A stretch of DNA of 64,000 nucleotides, taken from the NCBI RefSeq assembly GCF_932274485.2, contig NC_065881.2, positions 51,036,702-51,100,701 on the forward strand, written 5' to 3'. Below the pieces are notes generated by a model, which was not told the DNA's origin, searched no databases, and saw nothing but the letters and a program-made list of their open reading frames with translations. Position 1 is the stretch's first letter, and every line of letters starts with the position of its first letter. The position numbers and the translations under genes were made by a program. Below are positions 1 to 12,000 of the stretch, one piece after another. Source of the DNA: Patella vulgata. Its lineage: Eukaryota; Mollusca; Gastropoda; Patellidae.

Positions 1-2786
1 AGATATTGAAAACCTACAGTAGAAAAGAATGTATGAAAGAACTGTCAATATGTAAAGATGGTACGTAATAGTATTAACATTACTTAACGTCATTTTAATA
101 GAATATTGTATGCTTATTAATGATGCATTATGTAAGATTTATATAGAGAGCTGACAGTTCTCGCTATAACAGTTTACAAAAAGATAATGAAAAGGGAATA
201 CAGAACAGAGTGGCGTTAAACCCCATTTCATTTGATTTAATGGTTAACATGCTGGATCATATTAAAATTTGAGATAAAATGAATTTATTTCTATTTTTCA
301 GGTCATATCAAAAGGTTGATGTACGCTATATCAAAGCTCAGGAACCCAACAGAAGGCAAGTGGAAATATATAATGATAATACATAAATCACAAAGAAGTT
401 TTCCTCTGGAAAAAGTCGAATTATAAAACAGCTTTCCTAATACATACAATATAGCTTTTTAAGACTTTGAACTTTGATTTCGTGCAACACAATATGTACA
501 CTATGTGAAAATTTAAAGTACACGAGAGGTGATATCAGATGGTAGCCTATTTGTAACTACATGTATATTTAAATGAGCACAATTGAATCGCCCTCTCTCT
601 CCACTTTCTCGCCTACTAAATCTTTAACTGTGGTTTCAACCTATTTATTGCAGCTGAGAGACAAGCTAATGAAGTGAAGGCATATATTGAGATGACACCG
701 ATTCATTTATTAAAGGAATCAAACGTTGGCGAAAATATTTTCTGGAAGTCTCTTATAGATCAATGTTTGACCCCAGGTCAAGAAGCTTTCAGTATTGAGG
801 TGGAACTTAAAGGTTAAATTTTGTCTAATATCTAATTAGGTTTTAAGTTTATTTTAATTTGTTCAACTCCACTAGACAACACGATATTGGCGCTCATAGG
901 CGTACGGGGAAATTTTTGACTGGGGGGGGGGGGGGGCGGTGCCCCAAAAATGTAGTTAGGTTCTTAGTATGTTACATAATAATCATAATATCTCTTTTGC
1001 GATGAATAAGTTCTTAATTTCTAAATCATCAATAAAAGAGAACTAAATTTTATTTACTTGTAATATACACAACAAAAAACAGTTGTTTATGTAACTGTAA
1101 TTCGTGGCTTACTGTACTCCAAACAATAGAGGGTTCGAGTCTTAAGTCTAACTATATAGACACTCTGAATTTAAATTCGCTGTTAAATTGGACGCATTCA
1201 AGAACACAATATTTTTTTATACAACTTTTACAAAGTACAATTGTGTGCTCAAATTTTCCCAGCATTTGGTGCCCAAAATGGGGGGCGGCCGCCCCCCAGC
1301 CCCCCCCCCCCCCCAGCTCGTACGCCTATGTTGGCGCTTATACAATACAGACCCAATTGACAAGCGTTAATCGCCGCATGAAATGACCATTTAATAACAA
1401 ATTAACCATTTTTAAAACCAGAAATGAACATAATTTTTTAAGATACGTATCGATAGTACTATATAAACCGGGAAACCCAGCACGACGCCTTCACCGCTGT
1501 CTTGTAATTGTGACTTCAAAAATCAAATTCCGTCAATTAATGCGCAATTGTCCAAGGTAGACGCATTCCAAGTTTCGCTCTAATGGCAGAGCCTTTGGCT
1601 TTTTTCGAAGAGAGTCGCCTCAAGAAGAACCAGGCCAAAAACACTGATGAATAGGTCCTGATCCAAAAATCATTTGTAATTTTTCTGAGACTTAACTGGA
1701 AGAACATGCGAAACAGACCGGACTAATGAATGACATGAACGACGACAATATTTCTCGGAGTATGAATTAATATAGATTGAAACCGAGGGAAAGATAGGAA
1801 GATGGAGTTTAACGTCCACTCGACACGAAGTAGGTCATTTCTGGACTATATTTTCCATTTTATTTCAATAATTGGGTTGCGCGTAGGGGTCTTTAGCAGT
1901 GGGAGGACACCAGAGGCAGGGGCCTGGTCATGGTCATTTAGGAGTACGGCCGAGACATTGTGGCGCAAAAATACACATCGATTCCAGCGTAAAAATCACC
2001 CTTACCTTTGACTTCCATTTGACCATATTCCTGAAGCAACGATCGCGAATTTTACAAGATGTACGGAGTTATTTCCATCAAGCCTTCTATTAAAGATGCC
2101 ATTTGACATTGGAAATTGGAAAATTGAATTGAAAACGAAAGATATGGAAAATGAGAATGATTGTTTCATTAAAAATTTACCAATTAGAAAAATACAATGA
2201 TATGATACGAAAAAAATCCCGATAATCATGAAAACAATATTACGCACTATTCTGATATACAGATTATGACGTCATGATACTCGTTTCATTTCTGACGCAA
2301 AAATGATAGCAAAAGTGGCACAAAAGACATCGTCACCAGGCCGCTGACCAGAGGCCCCAGAGAAAACTCATGAGGTTGGAAATGGCGACCAAAATCCTTG
2401 TCAGTAATGTCACGTACAAGCTGGGAATCGAAACCCCGCCACTTGAAGAAAATTTATTTAATTGCTACGTGGGACATGTGTAATGGAGTATGTTGGCACC
2501 AGGGTTCCATGTCTCTTGAAAATTGGGGGTTGGGTGGCCGAATGGTTAGCACGTGCGCGCTGTATCATAAAGCCTGCCATTGAGTCAACTGGCGTGGTTT
2601 CGAATACCCGGTTGTACGTGACAAGGAGTAGGGTCGCCTGTCCAACCTCGTGGGTTTTCTCCGGGTCCTCCGGTTTCCTCCCACTGCTAAAGACCCCTAT
2701 GCGCAAGCGAATTATTGAAATAAAAATTAAACCATGTGTTAGTCCCGAAATGACCTAGTTTGTGCCGAGTGGACGTTAAACCCCAT

Positions 2787-2827
<41 letters not shown>

Positions 2828-4911
2828 AAAATTAACTTGCCGAGCAAATATTTTCTGGCCTAGGTTGTAATGCGGATAATTAATTTTTGTTTTAGATGCA
2901 CTAAATAATTTACGATCATTATGGTTGATGGTATTAGCGGTTACCAACACTCTATGGTTAATTCTAATATCTACAATGGCTAGTAAAGTCGATTTAACTG
3001 TTGTTGGTGCAAACCCAATTGGTAAGTAATGTTACAATATAATCATTTCAACATCTGGTAGAAGAACATGCTATTTCAAATTGGGGGTGAAGCATCTGGG
3101 TCATGAGAGTACAAACCCTATCGATATTCCGCGTTCCGCAACCGTTCCGGAGTTACCCGTTTTCTGAAAACCTTTATTAAAAGCGGCATTAGGTAAGATT
3201 AGATAAAGAGCTGACAGTTCTCGCTATAATAGTTAAAAAAAACCCAAACCAGGGAATATGTTGAAAGTTTCAGTCAGATAATATCAATCTGAGCCTAGCT
3301 ATCGGCGATACAATTATACTTAGTCTAGCCTCGATTGTCATTGCTACCATTACGATAATAAACATTTTTACGATAACCGCATCAACCGCAAAACGTATTT
3401 AGATATACTTAATATCGGAGCCATCCGATGGCATCGAGAGCTAATTATGATCTTGGTAAGTTAATTAATGTCTAATTAATAATTTATATAACATTTAAGT
3501 CGTAAAGAAACACCTGCAGTAGGTAGATTTAGATATCGCGTAATGCCTATTTAAAGAGCACATAAGGTGAAAAACACAAATTGCATGCACATATTAATTC
3601 AGCTATCTTCACTCAAAGTAGCAAATAAAGACCTCTCGTAAAAACGACTTTGCAAATTATCGAAAACACTCTTATTATCGAAAAAGCCAGTGACGTTACA
3701 GTGTCCAAATGCATATTAGGACTGTTTATTCTTTAATTATCTATATACAGTCGGCGTGTGTATTCATTAACGCCTGACTGATTCCTTAATCCCCTAATTT
3801 TATCGAGACTACTTTTTTTTAACTGATTTTCTTTTTCAAATTTGGCGGGAAACAGTAGCCCTGTGAGAAGATTAACCCTATTAATTTTCAAATTTAGTGT
3901 GGAAGTATTGGGATTGGAGAGGATTAACCCTGTACAACTTTCTGCTTCAGAGACATAATTTTATTATGTGTCCGGAAAAGCTTGTGAACACGATATAGAT
4001 TAGATTCATTGAAGACATAAAGGATCCTTAATCCTTATCAAATTTGCTCAACATTCAGGTTTTCGTTTCTGATAATTAATTATGCTGTCTATAATATTCT
4101 TTTTTCGTGGCATAGCGGCCATGCGCGTGTATTTCAACGCTTTGTGTGGGTATCTCTAATATAACTAGCTTTCTATATACGTTCGTTTATTTGTTACATG
4201 TATATTTGTTGTATTGTATTAATATCATTTTTGTAATTGTGGGCGTTTACATACTTACTTACTTACTTAAAAGCGATGAAAGAGGTTTACTAACAGGTTT
4301 TCTTGAGAGAGCAAGTTAGTGTAATCGACCTTCTTCATTATGCATATATATAGCAAAGTGGGCGGTATTTACTTGTGACATCAACATTGGACATTCAACA
4401 ATGCATATTTGACATTTTAAAAAAAAGTTGATACTACTTTGCTACTAGAACGCCAGTTACGTTAGCAGCTTCCCCTTATGGAATCCATGTACTAGTGCTC
4501 AAATATGTCTTTTTTCTATTTGCCTTTCAGTATGTTTGGTATATACCTTTGTGACTGAAATACATTAATAAGTAATACTAAATTATTTTGTTTTCAGGAT
4601 TGGCTTTCGTAGTGATTTTTGGAATCATATTTGTAATTCAATTCTTGAGTATGTGGGTACATCGCTTTCAAACATTAACTCATTTCTTAGCTAGAGCACC
4701 TTATAAATGTGGAAGTCCGTATAGATCCACTTGGACATTTAAAGACATTGATCAGACCGGTGTTCGAGATACTGGTGATATAGAAGCTATTACCAGCTTA
4801 AAAGATGCCGAAAGACAAGCAAAGCTAAAACAAATAAAAAGAGCTGAATCTATTAGATCAAATACAAGCTCAACAGAGAAAACCCCCCTCATTGAATCTA
4901 GAGTTCTTTAG
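1..4911 (+). CDS. Chitin synthase, C-terminal part (5' end outside window)
   Basis: Membrane enzyme that polymerises UDP-GlcNAc into chitin. Exons read: <1-60, 302-355, 654-812, 2896-3021, 4598-4911, all joined in one open frame; stop TAG at 4909-4911. The catalytic domain lies upstream of the window. What is seen: a soluble stretch (RKECMKELSICKDG, then FWKSLIDQCLTPG), then ELKDALNNLRSLW leading into a hydrophobic segment (LMVLAVTNTLWLILIST), then GLAFVVIFGIIFVIQFLSMW followed by HRFQTLTHFLARAP, and a charged tail ending in TPLIESRVL. The ELKxLRN-type stretch before one membrane helix, and IQF..M..HRF.T..H.LA after the next, are the usual end of animal (insect/mollusc type) chitin synthases. 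Intron 2 (356-653) uses an AAG|GCAAGT donor, i.e. GC-AG. Introns carry SINE, hAT and MITE insertions. The exons at 1-60 and 302-355 are the least certain. Confidence 0.82.
110..240 (+). repeat. TTAA MITE 5' fragment followed by a SINE-2 tail
   Basis: Bases 118-200 match the left end of the TTAA MITE family (GCATTATGTAAGATTTATA, then GAGCTGACAGTTCTCGCTAT). Bases 205-240 match the extreme 3' end of SINE-2 (GCGTTAAACCCCATTTCATT). Both are truncated and lie in the first visible intron of the chitin synthase gene. Confidence 0.6.
895..1330. mobile_element. Non-autonomous hAT-like element with 8-bp target duplication
   Basis: The ends are inverted repeats: CATAGGCGTACG at the left and CGTACGCCTATG at the right. 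The flanking 8 bases TTGGCGCT occur at 887-894 and again at 1331-1338, a perfect target duplication of the length hAT transposases make. Inside are a G-run near the left end and a C-run near the right end, and no transposase. It lies in an intron of the chitin synthase gene. Confidence 0.85.
1801..2450 (-). mobile_element. SINE-1 copy split by a hAT-like insertion
   Basis: 1801-1917 and 2348-2450 are two halves of one minus-strand SINE-1: GTTTAACGTCCACTCGACAC, then GGGGTCTTTAGCAGTGGGAG, and after the insertion GAGAAAACTCATGAGGTTGG and the tRNA-like B-box region. Removing 1918-2347 plus one copy of the 8-base duplication restores the SINE without gain or loss. The tRNA-like head is incomplete. 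Confidence 0.8.
1918..2347. mobile_element. hAT-like non-autonomous element inserted in a SINE
   Basis: CCAGAGGC is present at 1910-1917 and 2348-2355 as an 8-bp target duplication. The ends are imperfect inverted repeats (AGGGGCCTGGTCA at the left; reverse complement of the right end AGCGGCCTGGTGA). 430 bp, no coding capacity seen. Because the target is a SINE with known sequence, the boundaries are well fixed. Confidence 0.8.
2526..2826 (+). mobile_element. SINE-1, near full-length copy
   Basis: A tRNA-like head (GTGGCCGAATGGTTAGCACG as A box, GGTTTCGAATACCC as B box) is followed by a conserved body (TTTTCTCCGGGTCCTCCGGT, then CCACTGCTAAAGACCCCTAT and GAAATGACCTAGTTTGTG), ending in ACGTTAAACCCCATTC and a (CT)n tail. 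Imperfect flanking copies of CTTGAAAATT/CTTCAAAATT suggest a target duplication. The body resembles widely distributed metazoan SINE central domains (V-SINE/MetaSINE-like); the exact superfamily was not tested. Confidence 0.85.
3177..3554 (+). mobile_element. TTAA MITE, near-complete copy
   Basis: Bounded by TTAA at both ends. Left end GGTAAGATTAGATAAAGAGC, interior CCATCGAGAGC..., right part GGTAAGTTAATTAATGTCTA and TAGGTAGATTTAG. About 380 bp with short inverted ends. The family (about a dozen copies here) has TIRs close to AGATACATTATGTAAGA and TTAA targets, as in piggyBac-derived MITEs. Lies in the last intron of the chitin synthase gene. Confidence 0.75.
3555..4597. other. Remainder of the last chitin synthase intron
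   Basis: AT-rich intronic sequence. Nothing clearly functional or repetitive was recognised apart from a short (CTTA)n stretch near 4254-4270. Confidence 0.5.
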
Positions 4912-5264
4912 TATGATATTTGAATTCTTACATTCACCTGAGAAACTTGAAAACGTTTGAATAGAAGGGTTGGAGAAGATCGACAACACGTCCCTGCAAC
5001 TTTTCATTTATGTGATATAGATATATGTAATATAAATGTAGTTAATTCAATGGAATATAATTTTCCTATGGCTGTGTCAAAATATTTAGGAAGAATGAAA
5101 CCGAAATATGTGATTGTTTTATTATGGAATAAGAGCAAGTCGCCAACATTTTATTTCAAATAGTGACATTTGACGGTTTGCCCCCCCCCCACCCTGGTCA
5201 TTTAAAGAAACATTATGCAAGAATTTGATCAGGAGTGGGCCATATGTGCTCTAGATCAATCCTG

Positions 5265-5270
5265 AATAAA
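5265..5270 (+). promoter_or_regulatory. Candidate polyadenylation signal of the chitin synthase gene
   Basis: AATAAA lies about 350 bases after the chitin synthase stop codon, in otherwise non-coding sequence. It sits next to a degraded MITE copy, which can also supply AATAAA, so the assignment is tentative. Confidence 0.4.
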
Positions 5271-5289
5271 GAAAAATAATTATATTGAA

Positions 5290-5575
5290 ATTTTCAGTCA
5301 AATTACTTTCAGTTGTGTAAAGTTATGAGTGTTTGGCGTAGATTGTTCATTATCGTAGCAATGGTACTTGACAATCGAGACTTAAGTCTCGATTATCTAT
5401 TTTATCGTTTGGCCGCGGTGTTGTAATCTACTCAAAATTGCACATATTCGATTGTTCAGATAGTTGATAATGGGCTTATCATGATAATTTACAGTATATA
5501 TAACATTTGATGCCAGTAAAAAGAGCAATAGGCAGATTTAGCTCTTACATAATGCATCTTTACTATATTGATTGA
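5290..5575 (+). mobile_element. TTAA MITE, degraded 3' part
   Basis: Shares GAAATTTTCAGTCAAATTAC, CGAGACTTAAGTCTCGATTA and the end ATAGGCAGATTTAGCTCTTA with other copies; the left terminus is lost. Confidence 0.6.
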
Positions 5576-5867
5576 CGGTTTTATAATATCGTATGTACTA
5601 AAATGTACATAAAAGTTAACTTTTGGGTTAAAACTGTTGTTAAAATTGTATAGTTATTAGAATGTCGTGTATGTTTTGAGTAAATATAGCGAATAATAAT
5701 AATATATATAATGTTCTTACTTACATGTTCCATTGTAGACACAGGTTTATGATTTATTGTGCGTTTGGAATATTTTACATAGGTATACCGTATATATTGT
5801 ACATGAAAAAGCAGTGACTTGGATTGTTTGTTCCTAACAGCAAATGAGGTTTAATGTTCTACATGTA

Positions 5868-6060
5868 CGTAATTACATCAACAGGGCTAATGAAGACGGG
5901 CATATGCCATGCAGTATGCTATGAGGGACCTTTTACCTGGACAGCGGCCTACTCTTTTTTCGAATTCCAACTACCAAGCGTTCTTTTACGAGCAAGCAAA
6001 CGTGTACACGAGACCCCGGTTTTAGGCCGATTCGAACTACTAGACACCATTCCTTGTCAG
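5868..6060 (-). mobile_element. SINE-2 fragment
   Basis: Minus-strand match to the SINE-2 body: GGCTAATGAAGACGGGCATA, GCCATGCAGTATGCTATGAG and the reverse complement of GTACACGAGACCCCGGTTTT. The tRNA-like head is absent. Confidence 0.75.
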
Positions 6061-6209
6061 ACACCTTACAATATAAAAATGAAAGTATGCAATGAGTGAT
6101 ATTTCCTCATTTAGGTGTTGCCTCTTTGATTTTAGATTGGGATTTCTATGAATTACACAAGTAATAGATTGATAAACAACACTGAATAATTTGTTCAGTC
6201 TAATTTAAT

Positions 6210-6422
6210 TTTAATGGTTTAATTTTATTTCAATAATTCGCTTGCGCGTAGGGGTCTTTAGCAGTGGGAGGAAACCGGAGGACCCGGAGAAACCCACGAG
6301 GCTGGACAGGCGACCCTACTCCTTGTCACGTACAACCGGGGATTCGAAACCACGCCAGTTGACTCAATGACAGGCCTTATGATACAGCACGCACCTGCTA
6401 ACCATTCGGCCCCCCCCCCCTA
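6210..6422 (-). mobile_element. SINE-1, tail-truncated copy
   Basis: Minus-strand copy running from the body (ATTTCAATAATTCGCTTGCG, GGGGTCTTTAGCAGTGGGAG) to the tRNA-like head (ACCATTCGGCC), ending in a C-run. The CT tail and the GTTAAACCCCATT end are missing. Confidence 0.85.
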
Positions 6423-7195
6423 AATAAAGAAAAACACAGCCATGAACTTACCAGTAGACACCAGTGAATACTCATTTTGGATGACGTGGTTTTTCACATT
6501 TTCGCGGCACACTTAGGAATCAATGATTTATAGGCATAATATTTTCATGTGTTACAATATAATACTTTCACAAACATTTTCCTAGCAGTGATGACAACTA
6601 AGACTTTAACAGTCTGTTTCACAGAGGTAATGCGAAAGCCTTCTTTTAACCCTGTGTACGAAGATTGGCCTTTATAAGTTCACACGCATTCTACGTGTGA
6701 CGTCACATCGCACGGCGTCGATCATGGGTGTCGATAGCGCGTGCATAAACTGGCCGGGGCAGAATAATTGTGCCTTTTACTGATATTTTTACGCCTTTTA
6801 TTTTATGTATCCATGTACACAAAACAGGAAATATTTTTTTTATTCAGATATACATCAAGCATCTTTATTTATTTATTTACTAATTCCTAAAAAAAAATGT
6901 TTTAGAATTTAATTTTCAGAAAGAAAAAAGTTAATAGGCCTACTATGAGCTAATTAACTCGCACCGATGTCATCCTTTTCAGTGATTGTACTGGTCTAGC
7001 GAATATTCACTGCTATCAGTTTTAGATTTTGATAGAGTAGTGGTGTTTTTAACGGAACATAACTTGCCTTCAAAGTTAGAAATTCGTGATTTTTAGGATA
7101 CCGATTTAAGGTAAGACACTTAGTTAAGTGGGAAAATTAATTATTTTCACTTAACTTTAAGAAAACCTTGAATATGGACCTTGTTCTTTGTAGCG
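6423..7195. other. Intergenic DNA, no feature recognised
   Basis: AT-rich sequence between two SINE copies. No convincing coding exon, RNA gene or repeat was seen. Confidence 0.5.
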
Positions 7196-7485
7196 GCTGT
7201 AGCAGTGAATAAGGCGTTGGCTCGCTAACATTGACCCCCTCCCCTTGTCAGTGGTGCAGGACGGGGGGTGGGGGGGGCTGCAAGAAACAGAGTAGTCGTT
7301 CGGATAGGGTCAAAAACCGGGATCCCGTGTACACATTGGCGTGTACGTTAAAAATAACCTTGGCAGTTGGAATTCGAAATAAGAGTAGGACGTAGCGCAG
7401 CTGTCCAGGCAAAATTTCCCTTATAGCACACTGCATGACATTTTCCCGTCTTCAGTAGGACGCAAAACCCCATTGCATTTCATAT
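7196..7485 (+). mobile_element. SINE-2, diverged copy
   Basis: Matches the SINE-2 consensus from a damaged tRNA-like head (AAGGCGTTGGCTCGCTAAC) through CCCCTTGTCAGTGGTGCAGG, CTTGGCAGTTGGAATTCGAA and the end CCCCATTGCATTTCAT. A G-run interrupts the middle. Confidence 0.8.
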
Positions 7486-7616
7486 TAATTGTAGTAATAT
7501 CGTCTTGCGACATTGTTTTTAAATACATAGAGATATAAGCTTGTTTAAACAATATTTGTATCTTTACAAATTATTCTCTATTGTCAGTATATTATCTATG
7601 GTATGAGTTTATTTAA

Positions 7617-8016
7617 AGGACAATATTGGTGCCAGTCATTATCACATATGTGATAGAACTGGTTAAACACGTTCCAAATATTATTTTATCACAGAGATCA
7701 TTGCTACGATAGAGGCGTAATCAATACTTCAACAATCGGAAATGGATTGTCAGATATCCTTTCACAGTCTCACACAGCAACTTTTGGTCTTCGAAAGAAT
7801 TATTAGTGGGCAAAAATTCGTCCATGTACTACCCGTCACTTCAATCAGTTATATAGAGGGATAACTCGTGTTTTCCTTTTGCGTTCGTCACTTCCGATTG
7901 TTGAAACATTCATTACGCCTCTATCGTAGCAATGATCTCTGTGATAAAATAATATTTGGAACGTGTTTAACCAGTTCTGTCACATATATGATAATGACTG
8001 GCACCAATATTGTCCT
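7617..8016. mobile_element. 400-bp MITE with long terminal inverted repeats and TTAA target
   Basis: Left end AGGACAATATTGGTGCCAGT is mirrored by the right end ACTGGCACCAATATTGTCCT. The inverted repeats extend about 115 bp with few mismatches (for example ACACGTTCCAAATATTATTT against its complement). TTAA flanks both sides (7613-7616 and 8017-8020), although the TTTAAA context makes the exact cut ambiguous. No coding capacity. It differs from the common TTAA MITE family of this window. Confidence 0.85.
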
Positions 8017-8020
8017 TTAA

Positions 8021-9098
8021 AACGCAAATTAATTGTTTATGAAATAGTGTGAGAATAACAGGAAAGAGGGTCTAAGTTCAAGGATAGATTGTGTCAAAAA
8101 ACATGTGACTGGAAACTTACCTATTGCATCATTTGGTTTAGTTTGACCAATCTGTGTAATTATTTACATCATATTTGACCAATTAGATAATTGAAGGTCC
8201 AAAACCCAAAGCTACAAAACTATCATATTGGTGGGCGCTTGTCAGACAACAGCTTGATTCCAGAAGGGGAAAGATGAAACAGTTTCTATCAGCAGACTCG
8301 CCAAGTCTGTCTGGCTAGTGTTTGAGAATGACTTTATTCTATTATGCATTGTACAATAACATGTAAGCAGCTATGATATATAAAATGTAAAAACGAACTG
8401 TTGCATTTTTATTCCTGGTAAGACAAGCGTCTTAAGAAAACAGTAAGAAGTAAATACACAACGTGAAGGGGGAGCAAATTCTAGACGATCACAAGGCTAC
8501 TAAAATATGTAGAAAGAAATGATGCATGGGTCATACGTAGGATGTGGCGACCGGAATCAATGGCCCGCTCTCCACGTCTGACGAAAGGCCCATGGTACGT
8601 ACTACATAATACATTCTTCAGATATGGCTTTTATCTCGCCAAAACGTATGTAATACCAGAGAATAAAAACGGAATAATTGATTTTATTTTATTTAATTTT
8701 ATTTTACCTTGGCGGATGTATTCTATTTACATAAGAAACAATACATGTAATAACAAATTTAACAGTTCCTCTATTTAAATAAATAAATACACGAAGAGCA
8801 CTTAATTAAAATTACATACAGAAACAACAGTCATACAGGAGGTATTAACTTGGCAATGCCCCATTTCACTTCTATAGGCTATACATCAGGTTGGCTAACA
8901 TTATAAACATATTATGTGGACGGATGACTAACCGGCAGTCTAAATAAGAATATTTATTATATATCACAGTTCAACCATTCTTTTCATTCAAAAATGCACG
9001 GAAATGCCACCTTTCTACACAAACGATCCTGTAATCTATTGCAATTTATGTATCATGAGGTCACCAAATTGGAGTTAAAAACAGTGGCATTCAGTCTT
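8021..9098. other. Intergenic DNA downstream of the T-box gene
   Basis: AT-rich, no recognised gene. On the minus strand an AATAAA at 8958-8953, about 140 bases past the T-box stop codon, is a plausible polyadenylation signal, so the adjoining few hundred bases are probably its 3' UTR. Confidence 0.5.
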
Positions 9099-12000
9099 TT
9101 AAACTTGGGTTCCCGGTGAAGATGTTGGACTTTCCAATTTCACTGTCAAACTGTCTTGTTTGGTAAGATTTGGTAAACTGAATGTCGTATTGTTAAAAAC
9201 CTGAGGCATATCTTGTGGCATCCACGGGTTTTGAGAATAATACATGGGGGGTCCAAAAGGTGGTATTGGATAACCGGAAATTCCACGGTAACCCATTAAC
9301 GGAAGACACATAGGATTCATCATGTCCATCTGACCGTTCATTCCAAAATAATGAGCGACAGGTGAAACTTTTGCCATTAAACTCACACCCTCTGAAATAG
9401 ATAATGATATAGGTTATTATAATCTAAATGATAATTATGTATTTCAATCCAAAACAACTTGGGTTTATAACACTATTAATAGAATCAGAGCGATTTCCTT
9501 CCAACGACTCCGGAGTACTGTGATGGCGTTAAATCCTACCCCCTTCCTTTGATGTAGAGAATTTCAATGGGGAAATTAATTCTAATACTAAGTGGGGTTT
9601 TACGTTTGCTTCCGACTTAGAAGATATCGCGGTTAATAGTGATTTGAATCTGATTAATTCCATAGTTGGGCCTGCTGTTTTGTTATTCTATACTAGTGTT
9701 CTACCTTTGCATTTTAAAGAATTGTTGTCAAATATTAAAAAGGAGCTAAACCTCCTTGATTTACGTCAATGTATTATGTATTATGTACTGGGTAGATTGC
9801 ATGCGTCATTTTGATTAGTGATAGGGAGGCTATATTTTTGCTTCGAAATAGTAAACGAGAATCAGTTTGCTAACTAATTATAATTTCATTTTTGACTAAT
9901 TGTGTCGAAGGTGGAACACACAATCCAATAAACCAAATGAAAATATAAAATTCATTGAAATCGACAAGTTAAATTTTGATGTAACCTACCTGGTGAAGTG
10001 GTAGGCGAACTTGAAGGAGAACTAACAGATGAGCTGGGGCTTTTGCTATTGGAATGTTCAACTCGACATCGCTTAGAAGGTTGATTCAAGATCGATTCTT
10101 GCGTATCTAAAAAAAAATAAAAAATAAAAAAATAAAAAATTGGTTAAATATAAATTAGAGTTAAACTAAAAATGGAATGGAACGCAGGATATGAAATTTA
10201 ACACAGAAGATGGACCCTTAACACAGAAGGCGTTATAAGTACGTGTTCAATTATTTGAAAGCTGTTAATGAGGCTTTGGTGTTAAGTCAAACCTATCATT
10301 AAGTACATTATGTCTCTTTATATTACATAACTATTGATATATGTTATATATTGCTTATGTTTATTAGAATTGTGGAGCAGGGAAGGGGATCTAGTGGTTT
10401 AACGCGTGTGCGGCGTAAAATCACAAGGTCTGTCATTGAGACGTGGCGTGATTTCGATTCCCCGATCCCCTAACGCGACGAAAAGATTATTTCATATCCT
10501 TTTGAATGGCACGCATGTGTAACACACAATTAAACGGTCTGTAATTAATACAAGAATAATTACATGATATCTGATCACATACGAAATCTATTCAGTTCCG
10601 AATGACATACAATGCGCGGAAATGACATATAACGGCGGGGAATTGTTATAACAAGTGAAATCACCGGATTAAGTAGAACCGCGGGTCCCCATGACCGCTT
10701 TTGTATACGTGACAAGGAGTAGTGTCTCCTGTCCAAAATAGTGGGTTTTCTCTGGATTTGTCCGGTTTCCTACCACAGCTAAAGACCCTTACGCGCAAGC
10801 GAATTATTGAAATAAAATTGAACCATATGTTAGTCTAAAATGGTCTAGTTTGTGTCGACTGAACGTTAAACCCCATTTCTCTCACTCTTTATTAAAATTG
10901 TACACATTATTGATTTGTATTAATACTTACTTGTAATTTTTTTATTAGACAGCGAACGGTTGCTTCTTCCTGAAGTTTTATCTCGGGATCTTGAAGAAAG
11001 AATACACAATTATAAATTCAGAATAACCCTTGCACATAGTTGTACAATATTTGCAAATAAATTAATAAAAATTTGTATGATACTGTAAAAATATTGTCAT
11101 TTCAGTAAATAGTGCTGCAAAAAATCTGCTAAATACCCCTACTCGCCTGTAAAATCTCGTAGGGTTTCCCCGGGTCTTCCGGTTTCCTCCCACTACTAAA
11201 GACCCCTATGCAGACGCGAATTACTGAAATAAAGTTGAACCAAATGTTAATCCCGAAATGACCTAGTTTGTGTCGAGTGAAAGTTAAACCCCATTCTTTT
11301 TTTCTCTCTCCACAGAAAAATGCTGTCAATTCAAAATACTGCAATTTATTTTCATTTAAATAAATGATACTGCAAATCACTGTCGACTACTTACGATATT
11401 CGAGGATACCTGAATGCTTTTGCAAATGGATTATTGTGAATCTTAAGTTGTATAATCGTCTCATTTTGGTAGGCTGTTACCGCAAAAAATTCAGTTTCAT
11501 CAAAAGGTATAACTATCCTATCGCCTAAACCTTTGCCATCGGCACCAGCTGGTTCTATTATTATCTTTGCCATGTATTTATGCATGGAATGTAAAACAAT
11601 CTGAAAAAAGACAAATTCAACATGTTTCTTATTTAGATTTTTAAAAAAAAACCAACACAAATAGCACCAAAGGTTATAAGAATTTAATATTCTGTTTGAT
11701 GGTCCTCATTGGTTTTCACAGAATTCTCACATGTCCTAAAGATCAAGGTATGCTAGCAAGTTATGCCAATACAGAGATATAATTATGGCCTAGTCACCAT
11801 TCACTACAAAAGAAAGTTACCAAGTAGAGAACAACACCAAGAACCAGACCTATTCAACACGTATTGTTATTTGACAGACTTGGTTTTGCGCGGATGCGTG
11901 AAAGATTTTATGAAAATCATACAAAAATAGAAATAAAGTTTCAATCTAGATGAAAATTAATGGCTAAAATTTGTTAAACTCACCGAGCCTTCATTTGAAT

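Noticed and set aside
2526-2600. tRNA gene-like A and B boxes
   Set aside because: They belong to the heads of SINE-1 copies; the acceptor stem does not close and the body and CT tail follow. The same holds for the SINE-2 heads at 32156 and 52984.
4957-5163. 68-residue plus-strand frame after the chitin synthase stop
   Set aside because: Starts in the 3' UTR at a non-ATG codon and shows no domain; probably chance.
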